From Tropicimonas sp033101155 (lineage in GTDB: Bacteria; Pseudomonadota; Alphaproteobacteria; Rhodobacterales; Rhodobacteraceae), in contig NZ_JAWMPX010000013.1 in the NCBI RefSeq assembly GCF_033101155.1, positions 1 to 64,000 on the forward strand: a stretch of DNA of 64,000 nucleotides. The letters are read 5' to 3'. The notes beneath the pieces are model-generated. The model saw only the letters and a program-made list of their open reading frames with translations, made no database searches and was not told the origin of the DNA. This document shows, one piece after another, positions 44,852 to 53,354 of the stretch. The stretch's first letter is position 1, and every line of letters starts with the position of its first letter. The translations under genes and the position numbers were made by a program.

Positions 44852-47095
44852 ATGGTTGATGTTGTACTCGATTTTAACGATCTGGTTCAGGGAACGGTCG
44901 TCAACGAGCAGTACTCGCAATATGGCGTGACAATCTCCTCTTCGAGCGCGGCCAATCCGGCGATGATTTTCAACACTACCAACCCAACTGGAGGAGACGC
45001 TGACCTGGCTTCAGACACCGCCGGCATGGCACTGATCATTTCGGAAGATGGGGACAGTACCGATCCGGACGACAATGCCTCTGGCGGCACCCTGACCTTC
45101 GATTTCGAGTACTCGACCGCGGTCAGCGGACTGAACGTCCTTGATACTGAAGGTGGCGGAACCATCAACTGCTATGACGCTGGTGGAAACTTGGTAAAAA
45201 CGGTCGAGATTACCGGTACCGTGGACGGCGGCGAGACTTGGGTCGATGTCGGCGCAGAGGATGTCCGTTCAATGGACATCTCCTTTAACCAGTCAGGCGC
45301 GATCGACGACATTACCCTGTCGGTCGAAACCCTGGTCGCGCCGGATGATCTGGTCTCCTCCAACCTCATCGCGAAGTGGGTCTTCGACGAGACATCTGCA
45401 GACGTCGCGGCGAGCGACGACGCCACGGAGTTCGACGGGGTGGCTCAGGACGGCACCTTTGTGAACGGTGCCACGCCCGTGGATGGCGGCCTCTACCTCG
45501 ATGGGGTCGACGATTATGTTCTGGTCGAGCCGGACGATGCCTTCCAGCTTGGCGAAGGCTCGGTCCTGCTCGAATTCACACAGGAAGCCAGCGCCGACGG
45601 CGCGCTGCTCTCCCGCGACAGCGCGAATTTCGACGATGGTGGACATCTCTATCTCTACGTCACGGCCGAAGGATCCGTGGAGGTTCGCCACCAGATCGCA
45701 GGCAGCGACGCGACTTCTGACACCGATGGCGCCTCTTACTACTATTCCACGGCAGATGGTTTCTTCTCCGCCGGGGACGACGTCCGCGTCATCTATTCCT
45801 GGGATGAAGATGGCGTAACCGGCAATTTCACTGTCCAGAACCGGACAACAGGCGAGGAATACTCCGAGGATATCTCCGATTGTCTGTCCCTCGACATGGG
45901 CGCGGACTACAATGAACCGATTACAATCGGTGCCAGCCAGATGTACTCGGGCGACAACGCCGCCAGCAACCTCTCGGATTACTTCAACGGCACCATCGAT
46001 ACCGTCCAGATCTACAGCGCAGCGGAAGAGACCAGTGACGGAATTATCGAGGGAACGTCCGGCGATGATTGGATCGACGCGTCCTATACCGGTGACCCGG
46101 ATGGCGACATGGTCGATAACGGCGATGCTGTGCTCTCCGGCACTTCAGGCGATGACGATACGATCATTGCCGGTGCGGGGGACGATACGATTTTTGGCGG
46201 CGCGGGCGATGACACTCTGACGGGTGGCGACGGTGCCGATACTTTTGTCGTTCTCGACGGAGACGAACATGCGACGATCACCGATTTCACGGTAACCGGA
46301 GAGGAGGCCGACCGACTTGATCTCTCCGAGTTGACCAACGCTGAAGGCAACCCGGTGACAATCGACGACGTCACCACAGGCACCGATGGCGATGGGAACG
46401 CAGTTCTCAGTTTCCCGAACGGGGAATCTCTGACCCTTGAGGGAGTCCCGACGAAGTCGCTGACCACCCAAGTCCTGCAATCGATGGGAATCCCCTGTTT
46501 CACTCTGGGGACGTTGATCGCAACGCCGCACGGCGAGGTGCCGATCGAGACCCTGCGCCCCGGCGATCTGGTCCAGACCCTGGACAACGGCCTGCAACCC
46601 ATCCTCTGGATAGGACGACGTACACTCGGCCAGACAGAGTTGGCACAATGGCCGAACCTTCTACCGATCCGGATCCGCGCCGGCGCGCTCGGCAACCGGC
46701 GCGACATGCTTGTTTCGCCACAGCACGGTATGATCACGACAGCGGAAACAGACGCACCCCAGCTGGCGCGCGCGATACACCTCGCCCGCAATGGCGGTCG
46801 CGGATTTCGCATTGCCCGAGGTGTCCGAAGCGTCACGTACCTCCACCTGATGTTCGAGCGTCACCAGATCCTGATTGCAGAGGGTGCAGCAACGGAGAGC
46901 TTTTACCCCGGCCCGTCAGGGCTCGCGGCGCTCGGGAAGGAACACCGCGTCGAGGTCGCGACGCTGTTCCCTGATATGAACGGTGCTCTCCCACTCGAAC
47001 GCTCTTATGGCACCACCGCGCGGCCATTCCTCCACCGCGGTGACATTTCCAGCAGGACGGCGGAATTGTTCCGACCTGCCCGCGCCTTTGGCTGA
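44852..47095 (+). CDS. Secreted Hint-domain protein with LamG-like and RTX calcium-binding repeats
   Basis: A 747-residue, very acidic protein without a cleavable signal. Domains: an N-terminal beta domain (about 1-160, starting VVLDFNDL), a LamG/concanavalin-like domain (about 170-395, WVFDETSAD, YLDGVDDYV), RTX nonapeptides (GAGDDTIFGGAGDDTLTGGDGADTF, in pieces, about 445-475) and a Hedgehog/intein (Hint) domain at the C-terminus (CFTLGTLIATPHGEVPIETL, later HQILIAEG). RTX repeats imply type I secretion and calcium-dependent folding outside the cell. The Hint cysteine may drive self-processing. ATG 44852 has AGGTGG at proper spacing; a GTG 9 bases earlier is weaker. No type I secretion genes are adjacent. 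Confidence 0.88.
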   Translation: MVDVVLDFNDLVQGTVVNEQYSQYGVTISSSSAANPAMIFNTTNPTGGDADLASDTAGMALIISEDGDSTDPDDNASGGTLTFDFEYSTAVSGLNVLDTEGGGTINCYDAGGNLVKTVEITGTVDGGETWVDVGAEDVRSMDISFNQSGAIDDITLSVETLVAPDDLVSSNLIAKWVFDETSADVAASDDATEFDGVAQDGTFVNGATPVDGGLYLDGVDDYVLVEPDDAFQLGEGSVLLEFTQEASADGALLSRDSANFDDGGHLYLYVTAEGSVEVRHQIAGSDATSDTDGASYYYSTADGFFSAGDDVRVIYSWDEDGVTGNFTVQNRTTGEEYSEDISDCLSLDMGADYNEPITIGASQMYSGDNAASNLSDYFNGTIDTVQIYSAAEETSDGIIEGTSGDDWIDASYTGDPDGDMVDNGDAVLSGTSGDDDTIIAGAGDDTIFGGAGDDTLTGGDGADTFVVLDGDEHATITDFTVTGEEADRLDLSELTNAEGNPVTIDDVTTGTDGDGNAVLSFPNGESLTLEGVPTKSLTTQVLQSMGIPCFTLGTLIATPHGEVPIETLRPGDLVQTLDNGLQPILWIGRRTLGQTELAQWPNLLPIRIRAGALGNRRDMLVSPQHGMITTAETDAPQLARAIHLARNGGRGFRIARGVRSVTYLHLMFERHQILIAEGAATESFYPGPSGLAALGKEHRVEVATLFPDMNGALPLERSYGTTARPFLHRGDISSRTAELFRPARAFG

Positions 47096-47932
47096 CGATC
47101 GTTGCCGGAGCCTGGATCGGGAGAACGGCGTTCACGACAAGACACCGCCTGTGCTGAGTGATGTCCCCTTGGCGGAGGATATTGTGGCGGTGACCAACCC
47201 TCGTCATTTCTCCGTTGCGAAAGGGACCCCCAACAGGAGCCGCGACAGGTCCGTCACCACTGCGATATGACTTTCGCCCCGACCGGTTCCAATTCGCCTT
47301 GGAGAAAGCTGAATGAATGCACCAAATACCGCGGCATCTGCAGCGAACGGCGGCAAGATCGGCATTCCCGGGGCTCGTATCGTCAGCAGCCCCTTGCAAC
47401 AAGGACTCGTCACCGCCCTTCACCGTTTTCGCCTACGACGACGGGTCGGGTATGGATGGTCCGGATTGTCAAAGCTGCAGAGACGAGCGACATCACTTCA
47501 AGCCGGAACGCCTCCACGCGGTCTCATCCGACGGTGCCCGCCATATCGAGCCGGTGCGAAGGAGCCCCTAAACAGCTTCCACGAACAGTCGAGCATCACG
47601 TCCTGTCTGATCGGGACCTGTAGGTTTTCCAAGGCACGAAGGATCAACGATTGACCGCCGAACCTTGCTCGGGACGCGACAAGCCGAGGCTGCTCTCCGC
47701 GGTTTTCTGCACGAACCCGCCCTTACCGAACGACGAGTCGGTCAGGCGGTAGCGCAGCTTCATACACGCGGGGGGCGATGCCTATCTGGTCCGATCCGAC
47801 CATAGTTTGGCACCCGGAAAAGGAAGCGCTCACGCTCTGGGCAGCTCCGTGCAAGCGCGCCAACTCAACGGCGGCGCCCTAAGTCCTGACGCTCCAGCTC
47901 CGGAAGCGTCAGGGTCGTTCAGTGACGTGCTA
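47096..47932. other. Gene-poor stretch with possible relics
   Basis: About 840 bp. A plus-strand frame at 47313-47654 starts MNAPNTAASAANGGKIG after TTGGAGAAAG, so it has a fair ribosome-binding site, but the rest is low in recognisable features and other frames are equally open. A short minus-strand frame from about 47762 begins MKLRYRLTDSSFGKGGF, is about 40 codons long and looks like a fragment. I cannot assign either. The region looks like decaying genes. Confidence 0.35.
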
Positions 47933-48457
47933 TCAGCCGTTCAGTTCCATGTTGCACTTCCGTGCCGCTTCAATCGCCTTGAGCGTGCCTTCCAGGCTGA
48001 CGGTGAAGGCATAGGAATCCTCGGGGAAGACGATCATGTCGTATTTCTTCATGACATCTTCCACGAAATTCGGATTGTTCGTCAGGAAATACCCGCCAAC
48101 ATACCCATCCGCGAGGTTCTTGGTCTTGCCCTGGGCTTCAGCACTATAGAGATTGCCATCCAGTGACAGGACGATCGGCTTCTTCCTGTTCTTGACCTCG
48201 GCATTCTGCGTGAACACGCCCAGATAGCCAAACTCGTGGTCCTTGGTCAGACCCATCTGCACGACATTGTTGTTTTCGTCCTGACGCTCGATGAGGCAAG
48301 CATTGCGGCCTTCATCCACCATGATGTTCCACCCGGATTCCTCGCCCCAGGCGCGAAAGGTGGAGTCTGAGGAAGGCAGCACGTCGGATGCGCTGGCCGC
48401 CTGGCTTGTCGCCAATGCTGTGATCACCGCCGCCGCAAGATATCTGGTCTTCATCAT
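47933..48457 (-). CDS. Exported protein of unknown function
   Basis: A 174-residue periplasmic protein. The signal peptide is MMKTRYLAAAVITALATSQA with cleavage near ASA. The mature part (about 150 residues) is mixed alpha/beta with an IgG-like run of short strands, contains WGEESGWNIMVDEGRNACLI, and ends with a helix and a lone cysteine (AARKCNMELNG). The two cysteines may form a disulfide. I do not recognise the family. AGGGAGA precedes the start cluster; ATGs at 48463, 48457 and 48454 are all possible, and 48457 gives the best spacing. It is monocistronic. Confidence 0.8.
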   Translation of the reverse strand: MMKTRYLAAAVITALATSQAASASDVLPSSDSTFRAWGEESGWNIMVDEGRNACLIERQDENNNVVQMGLTKDHEFGYLGVFTQNAEVKNRKKPIVLSLDGNLYSAEAQGKTKNLADGYVGGYFLTNNPNFVEDVMKKYDMIVFPEDSYAFTVSLEGTLKAIEAARKCNMELNG

Positions 48458-48644
48458 CTTCATTCTCCCTGTTTTGCTTATTCGGCCGGCTATGGCCGTT
48501 TGGGTCGTGTCGGTGCGGCGATTCTCCCGCTCCAGCACCGAGCCTAACTCAACCATTGAGTGTATTCCAGATTGTTGAAATGTCGTCGCGATCCTGTCGA
48601 TGCATCGCCGCGACGTCCGACATACGGTGCCAAGAACCCTCGCG

Positions 48645-49175
48645 TCACAGGCGTTCCAGCGCGACGTCGGGATCGCGATCAAGCGTATGTCGTGGCACGC
48701 ATTTCTGCCCCGAAACGAATTCCAGGCCCGTCCAGTGCGTCGCCAGAACGGCATCTCCACTATTGTTGGTGTAGACGCCATTCGCTTCGAAATTCCATTC
48801 GCCGAAGACACGCACCATGATGCTGGTGGCCGAACCGTTGGGGGAAGTGCGCATGTTGCCGTGGTCGCATCTCCTCGGTGATCCGGTTTCGACCACCGAG
48901 ATCGTACCTGTCCCGGGCGCCGAAATCCGATCCGCGGTCATCTGGAGACAGTGAGGATCGGCCTCGCCATCGCCCTTCGTCTGGAGCGTCTCACAGATCG
49001 GTTCGCAGCGGATGCGCTTCTCCGGCATCAATGTCGGCGTCGTCGCCATTGTCTCGAATTCACCCCCGGGTAAAACCTGCCGCGTGGCCTCGATCGGCAA
49101 GGTCTGGACCACCCCGCTCAACGTGAAGGTGAAGGTGAAGAAACGGAGCGGAACACGAAGCCCGGATCGACACAC
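48645..49175 (-). CDS. Hypothetical protein, doubtful
   Basis: A 176-codon frame starting at GTG 49175, with a hydrophobic stretch at residues 8-22 (VPLRFFTFTFTLSGVV) that could be a signal sequence. The body carries six or more cysteines (IRCEPICETL, PHCLQM, RRCDHG, QKCVPRH) and the plausible segment VFGEWNFEANGVYTNN. Conserved-looking patches and cysteine pairs favour a real exported disulfide protein. Against it are the weak start, with no Shine-Dalgarno, and open frames on the other strand. It could be a broken copy. I do not recognise a family. Confidence 0.4.
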   Translation of the reverse strand: MCRSGLRVPLRFFTFTFTLSGVVQTLPIEATRQVLPGGEFETMATTPTLMPEKRIRCEPICETLQTKGDGEADPHCLQMTADRISAPGTGTISVVETGSPRRCDHGNMRTSPNGSATSIMVRVFGEWNFEANGVYTNNSGDAVLATHWTGLEFVSGQKCVPRHTLDRDPDVALERL

Positions 49176-49514
49176 TCAAAGCGCAGGACGAGCAGGTCTT
49201 GGAAACGATCCGCTAGCACAGGGAGAACAGCGACGGTTTTGTGCGAGACGGGAGTTGTCCGAAAATCGTCGATGCCATGGGTCTGTCGGACTCTGCTATC
49301 GAGGTCCTCGACTTCACGCGCTCCCGGGACGACCCGCCCTTTCTGAAGGCCAGCGGCCGCCGTGTCCCGGCGATCCGGCCAGTGGGTTTCCCGATCCCGA
49401 TGCGGCGCCATAACGGGGCGCATGTCGCGGTGCCCCTAAACTGGTTCATCGACCCGCGTGAAGACGGCGTTTCGCGTGTTTGCAGGAACGGAGCGCCGTC
49501 TCCGAGCGACGGGG
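49176..49514. other. Stretch downstream of the GMC oxidoreductase, no clear gene
   Basis: About 340 bp between minus-strand genes. A plus-strand frame at 49241-49591 (VRDGSCPKIVDAMGLSDSA...) and overlapping minus-strand frames are all open, with no ribosome-binding site or known domain. This may be relic DNA. Confidence 0.35.
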
Positions 49515-51134
49515 TCAGAGATTTCCGAGCATCATGTCCGCGCAGCGATCCGCGATCATCATCACCGGCGCCTGCGTGTTGCCGGCCGTGATATAGGGCG
49601 TCGCCGACATATCGCAAACCCGGAGCCCGTCGATCCCGCGCACCCGCAGGCGCGGGTCGAGCACCGCCATCGGGTCGTCATCATGCCCCATCTTCGCGGA
49701 ACAACAGGGGTGGTAGCCGGTCTTGGCGAAACGGCGGCAATGCTCGACAATCGCCGCGTCCGATTTCAGCGTCTCTGCGCTCGGCAGCACCACTTCCTTG
49801 ATCTTCGACCTCATCGGCTCCTGGCGCAGGACATCAACGAAGAATTTCTGCCCCTCGACCATCATCGCCATGTCCTCTTCATGGCTCAGCATGTTCGGGT
49901 TCACCAGCGGCATGTCCTTGGGGTTCTTCGAGGCAAGCCGCAGCCAACCCTTCGATTTCGGCTGGATCACCGAGGTCGCCACGGTCACGCCGGGCTGGTC
50001 CTTCACCAGATCCTGCGCGTCCTTGTCGATATAGACCATGTTGACACAGAAGGTCTGGATCGTCGGAGGGGCATCGCGGTCGATCGGGTTGACGAAGGCG
50101 CCGCATTCGACACCGGTGGAGCAGACGCGCCCAGTGCCGAAGAGCATGAACTGGAGGCCGTTCCGGATCATCCGCCAGCCTTCGCCCTGCTTGTAATACC
50201 CGTGGCGTCCGTTGAAATACGCGGTGATCGGAACTTCCGCGTGGTCGATCAGGTTCTCGCCCACGCCGGGCAGATCATGCAGGACATCCACTCCCACTTC
50301 GCGCAGGTGATCGGCCGGGCCGATTCCGGACAGCATGAGGATCTTCGGTGTCACCAGCGCGCCGGCTGCGACAACGACCTCGCCTTCAGCGCGAACCTCG
50401 TGCATGTCTCCGCGCTTGTCCGCATAGATCACACCGACGGCGCGGGTGCCGTCGAGCACCACCTTCTGCACCTCTGATTGCAGCCGGACCACGAGGTTCG
50501 GATTGTTCTTGAGCGGCTCGACATGGGAATAGGCGGCCGAGGAGCGCTTCCCGTTCCGGTTCATGAACTGGTAGAACCCCGCGCCGCGCTGGCTCTCGCC
50601 ACAGAAATCGGTGTTGAAAGGCTCGCCCATGGCCTGCACGGCTTGCACGAACCAGCGCGATGCCGGCTCGACATACCCCGGATCCGAGACTTTCAGCGGG
50701 CCGCCGACGCCGTGATACCGGTTGAGCAGGCGATTATTGTCCTCCATGCCGGTGAAAGCCGGCAGGCAAGCCTCGAAATCCCAGGGAACATAGTCCTGCG
50801 ATCCCTTCAGCAGGGAATCCCAATAGTCGTAATCCGTGGGGCGGCCGCGCATATAGACCTGCCCGTTCACCGTCGATCCACCGCCGAGAACGTTGCCCTG
50901 CGGGATGAATGGCTGCCGGCCGCCGAACTGGTCCTGCGGGACGGTCTGGTGGTGGATCATGTATTTGGAGCCGTTGATCAGCTTGAAGATGCCCGGGGGC
51001 ATGTCGAGCAGCGGGTGGTGATGGGAGTAGCCCGCCTCCAGGATCAGGACGCGGTGTCCGGCCTCGACAAGACGGGCTGCGACCACGCAACCAGACGCGC
51101 CACCACCGATGACGATGTGATCAAAGCTTTCCAT
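49515..51134 (-). CDS. GMC-family FAD-dependent oxidoreductase (choline/glucose dehydrogenase-like)
   Basis: A 539-residue cytosolic or membrane-associated flavoenzyme. The FAD-binding motif is HIVIGGGASGCVVAARL at the N-terminus, followed by NVLGGGSTVNGQVYMRG, the second GMC signature PKILMLSGIGPADHL, and the catalytic histidine in YHPCCSAKMG with the partner asparagine in TAGNTQAPVMM. It would oxidise an alcohol or sugar hydroxyl to a carbonyl or lactone. ATG 51134 has AGGAGGAG in front. It follows the GntR gene with a 14-base overlap and is divergent from a sugar importer, so it probably acts on that sugar or a derivative. It is not BetA proper, since no betaine genes are nearby. Confidence 0.88.
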   Translation of the reverse strand: MESFDHIVIGGGASGCVVAARLVEAGHRVLILEAGYSHHHPLLDMPPGIFKLINGSKYMIHHQTVPQDQFGGRQPFIPQGNVLGGGSTVNGQVYMRGRPTDYDYWDSLLKGSQDYVPWDFEACLPAFTGMEDNNRLLNRYHGVGGPLKVSDPGYVEPASRWFVQAVQAMGEPFNTDFCGESQRGAGFYQFMNRNGKRSSAAYSHVEPLKNNPNLVVRLQSEVQKVVLDGTRAVGVIYADKRGDMHEVRAEGEVVVAAGALVTPKILMLSGIGPADHLREVGVDVLHDLPGVGENLIDHAEVPITAYFNGRHGYYKQGEGWRMIRNGLQFMLFGTGRVCSTGVECGAFVNPIDRDAPPTIQTFCVNMVYIDKDAQDLVKDQPGVTVATSVIQPKSKGWLRLASKNPKDMPLVNPNMLSHEEDMAMMVEGQKFFVDVLRQEPMRSKIKEVVLPSAETLKSDAAIVEHCRRFAKTGYHPCCSAKMGHDDDPMAVLDPRLRVRGIDGLRVCDMSATPYITAGNTQAPVMMIADRCADMMLGNL

Positions 51135-51894
51135 CCGTTTTCTCCTCCTGCGCGGCCCGCCATTTCGGACCGAACGTTTCCCGCACATGCTCCCATGCAG
51201 TGGTCAGGTGGGTGACCAATGCCTCCTCCGCGGCGTCGGGGTCGCGTTCGAGAATCGCGGTGTAAATCGCCAGGTGACTGGCATAGTTGATTTCGTTGCG
51301 CTCCGGCGAGCGCTCCATCTGGCTCCAATGTGGCGCGAGCCAGTCCGTGTAGGCGATGTGCAGTGTCGCGAAGATCGGATTGCGCGGGATGCGGTAGAGC
51401 ACCCCGTGAAAGGCCACGTCGGTCCGAAAGAAATCCTCCGAATCCTTCCGGGCGGCGGCGTTGACCGCGAGTGCTTCCTTGAGGGCGGCGATGTCCCCGC
51501 GATCGGCCGCAAGCGCCGCGTCGCGCACCAGGCCGCGCTCGACGAAGACGCGGCTCTGGAAAAGTGATTCAACGCCCCCCTGTTGCTTCAACATGAGCTG
51601 CACGATGGATCCCACCGAATTGAGCGCGGTGTCGTAACCGGGTTTGCGCACGATCGGCCGGTAGCGCGGGCGTGCCTCGACAAGACCGCGACTGGCCAAT
51701 GTTGCCACCGCTTCCCGGATCACTGTGCGACTTGCGGAGAATTGCGCCATGAGGTCGCGTTCGGATGGCAGGGGGGTGTTGTTGGGCAGCCGCCCCGAGA
51801 GGATTTGCTGCTGGATCTGCTCGATGATCGGGTCAGAGCTGCGCCCGCCCGAGGGATGGGCTTCGGCGAGTTGAGAGTGATGCGATTGGCCCAC
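51121..51894 (-). CDS. GntR-family transcriptional regulator, FadR subgroup
   Basis: A 257-residue dimeric regulator. The winged helix is residues about 18-85 (IIEQIQQQILSGRL, LPSERDLMAQF, SRTVIREAVATLASRGLVEA). An all-helical FCD ligand domain follows, with metal-type histidines in FHGVLYRIPRN and the late HLTTAWEHV. The start is GTG 51894, with AGGATAG before it; an alternative TTG at 51918 lies inside a likely operator. It is divergent from the sugar importer operon and co-transcribed with the GMC oxidoreductase, so it very likely represses the locus until its sugar-acid ligand is present. That is inferred from context. Confidence 0.88.
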   Translation of the reverse strand: MGQSHHSQLAEAHPSGGRSSDPIIEQIQQQILSGRLPNNTPLPSERDLMAQFSASRTVIREAVATLASRGLVEARPRYRPIVRKPGYDTALNSVGSIVQLMLKQQGGVESLFQSRVFVERGLVRDAALAADRGDIAALKEALAVNAAARKDSEDFFRTDVAFHGVLYRIPRNPIFATLHIAYTDWLAPHWSQMERSPERNEINYASHLAIYTAILERDPDAAEEALVTHLTTAWEHVRETFGPKWRAAQEEKTDGKL

Positions 51895-51906
51895 CAATTC
51901 TATCCT

Positions 51907-51918
51907 TTGGTCCGACAA
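51907..51918. promoter_or_regulatory. Candidate GntR operator 1 (gntR side)
   Basis: TTGGTCCGACAA, an imperfect dyad, sits just in front of the gntR start. It recurs in similar form at 51991. Confidence 0.55.
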
Positions 51919-51990
51919 TACGACTGAAGACTAGAAGCCAAAAGATATAAAATCAATAAAAACAGGCTATGCATGTTGAATATTTCATAC

Positions 51991-52002
51991 TTGGTCGGAA
52001 AA
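51991..52002. promoter_or_regulatory. Candidate GntR operator 2 (importer side)
   Basis: TTGGTCGGAAAA agrees with operator 1 at 10 of 12 bases and lies immediately upstream of the likely -35 of the importer operon. Confidence 0.5.
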
Positions 52003-52005
52003 AAC

Positions 52006-52035
52006 TTGACGTATACGCTTTCATCCGACTAGCTT
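52006..52035 (+). promoter_or_regulatory. Likely sigma-70 promoter of the sugar importer operon
   Basis: The -35 TTGACG (52006-52011) is near consensus. At 18 bases downstream lies a weak -10, TAGCTT (52030-52035). Transcription would start near 52042, leaving a leader of about 280 bases before the first gene. Confidence 0.45.
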
Positions 52036-52320
52036 TGGAACAGTTTGGTAGTACCACGTTGTCACCCTGCAGATCTTGCTTCCATGTCTAAAAGAGGCTG
52101 GAACCCAGCGCGGCCAAGGCCGCAATCGGACAGGACGACGATCGGTGACAGTGCTGTCCCGACGTGAACCCGAGGAGGCGCGCGTCCGGACAACGGGTGC
52201 GGAGAATCATGGGGGCTCTTCGGAACGCCTTGTGAAACTGGACGGTTTCGGATGCCGGAGCCGTTCGCAGATGCGGCAGGGGGAGGATCCAGTGTCGCAA
52301 AAATCAGTGGAGGAACTTCG

Positions 52321-53295
52321 ATGAAACGCAGAATTCTTATGGGGACGGCAATCGCCTTCGGTTTGGGACTGACCACCATGTCGGCCATGGCGGAACCGCC
52401 CCCCCTTGAGCAGAAAGAGCGCTACAAGGTTGGCTTCAGCCAGATGGAATCAAACAACCCCTGGCGGATCGCCGAGACCAAGTCGTTCCATGACACCGCC
52501 GAGTCCTGCAACTGGGATCTGATCGCCACGGACGCCGCTGGCTCCGCCGCCAAGCAGGTCGCCGATGTCGATTCCATGATCGCGCAGGGCATCGACATTC
52601 TCTTCCTGCCGCCGCGCGAAGAGAAGCCGCTCATCCCCGCCGTCATGAAGGCCAAGGCCGCCGGCATCCCGACCTTCCTCGTCGACCGCTCGGTTGACCC
52701 GGCCGTCGCCAAGGCAGGCGAACATTATGTTTCCTTCCTCGGCTCGGACTTCATCGAGCAGGGCAAGCGTGTCGCCGAATGGACCATCGAGAACTTCAAG
52801 GGTGAAAAGGGCATCATCGTCGAGCTTGAAGGCACCACCGGGTCCTCGCCCGCCAATGACCGCAAGTCCGGCTTCGACGACAATATCGTCAAGGATCCGC
52901 GCTTCGAGATCGTCGCCTCGCAGACCGGCGATTTCGCCCGCGACATGGGCCGTCAGGTCATGGAAACGCTGCTGCAGGCGCATCCGGACGTGAACATCGT
53001 CTATGCGCATAATGACGAGATGGCGATTGGTGCGATCCAGGCGCTGGAACTGGCCGGGCGCAAGCCGGGTGAAGACGTTCTCATCGTGTCCATCGACGGC
53101 ACGCGCGACGCGCTGCAGGCAATCATCGACGGCAAGATGGGCGTGACCGTAGAGTCCTCGCCGTTCTTCGGTCCGCTGGCATGCGAGATCATGGGCAAAT
53201 ATGCCGCTGGCGAAAGCATCCCGCCCTGGGTCAAGGTTGAAGACCGCATCTTCACCATCGACAACGCGGCCGAGCTGATCGACGGCGCCTACTGA
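52321..53295 (+). CDS. Sugar ABC importer periplasmic binding protein (YtfQ/RbsB type)
   Basis: A 324-residue type I periplasmic binding protein. The signal peptide is residues 1-23 (cleavage after AMA). The mature start YKVGFSQMESNNPWRIAETKS is very close to YtfQ, the galactofuranose-binding protein, rather than ribose-binding RbsB. Sugar contacts visible in that fold: NNPWR, the FLPPREEKPL turn, VDRSVD and HNDEMAIGA. It delivers a pyranose or furanose sugar to the importer. The next gene follows after a strong terminator-like hairpin, so the binding protein should be made in excess. Confidence 0.88.
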   Translation: MKRRILMGTAIAFGLGLTTMSAMAEPPPLEQKERYKVGFSQMESNNPWRIAETKSFHDTAESCNWDLIATDAAGSAAKQVADVDSMIAQGIDILFLPPREEKPLIPAVMKAKAAGIPTFLVDRSVDPAVAKAGEHYVSFLGSDFIEQGKRVAEWTIENFKGEKGIIVELEGTTGSSPANDRKSGFDDNIVKDPRFEIVASQTGDFARDMGRQVMETLLQAHPDVNIVYAHNDEMAIGAIQALELAGRKPGEDVLIVSIDGTRDALQAIIDGKMGVTVESSPFFGPLACEIMGKYAAGESIPPWVKVEDRIFTIDNAAELIDGAY

Positions 53296-53307
53296 GTTCC
53301 TCCCTGC

Positions 53308-53342
53308 CGAGGGCTGCCTCCGGGCGGCCCTCGTGCGTTTTT
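53308..53342 (+). terminator. Terminator or attenuator after the binding-protein gene
   Basis: An 11-bp stem with one G-T pair (CGAGGGCTGCC against GGCGGCCCTCG), loop TCCG, followed by TGCG and five T. It looks like a rho-independent terminator placed inside the operon, so downstream genes are expressed by partial readthrough. Confidence 0.75.
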
Positions 53343-53354
53343 CGCGAAAGGCCC

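Noticed and set aside
44617..44853. Small minus-strand cysteine-rich protein
   Set aside because: No ribosome-binding site, overlap with the leader of the Hint gene, and no recognisable zinc-ribbon spacing.
49515..51134. Choline dehydrogenase BetA
   Set aside because: GMC family is clear, but no betaine aldehyde dehydrogenase, BetI or choline transporter is beside it. The context is sugar catabolism.
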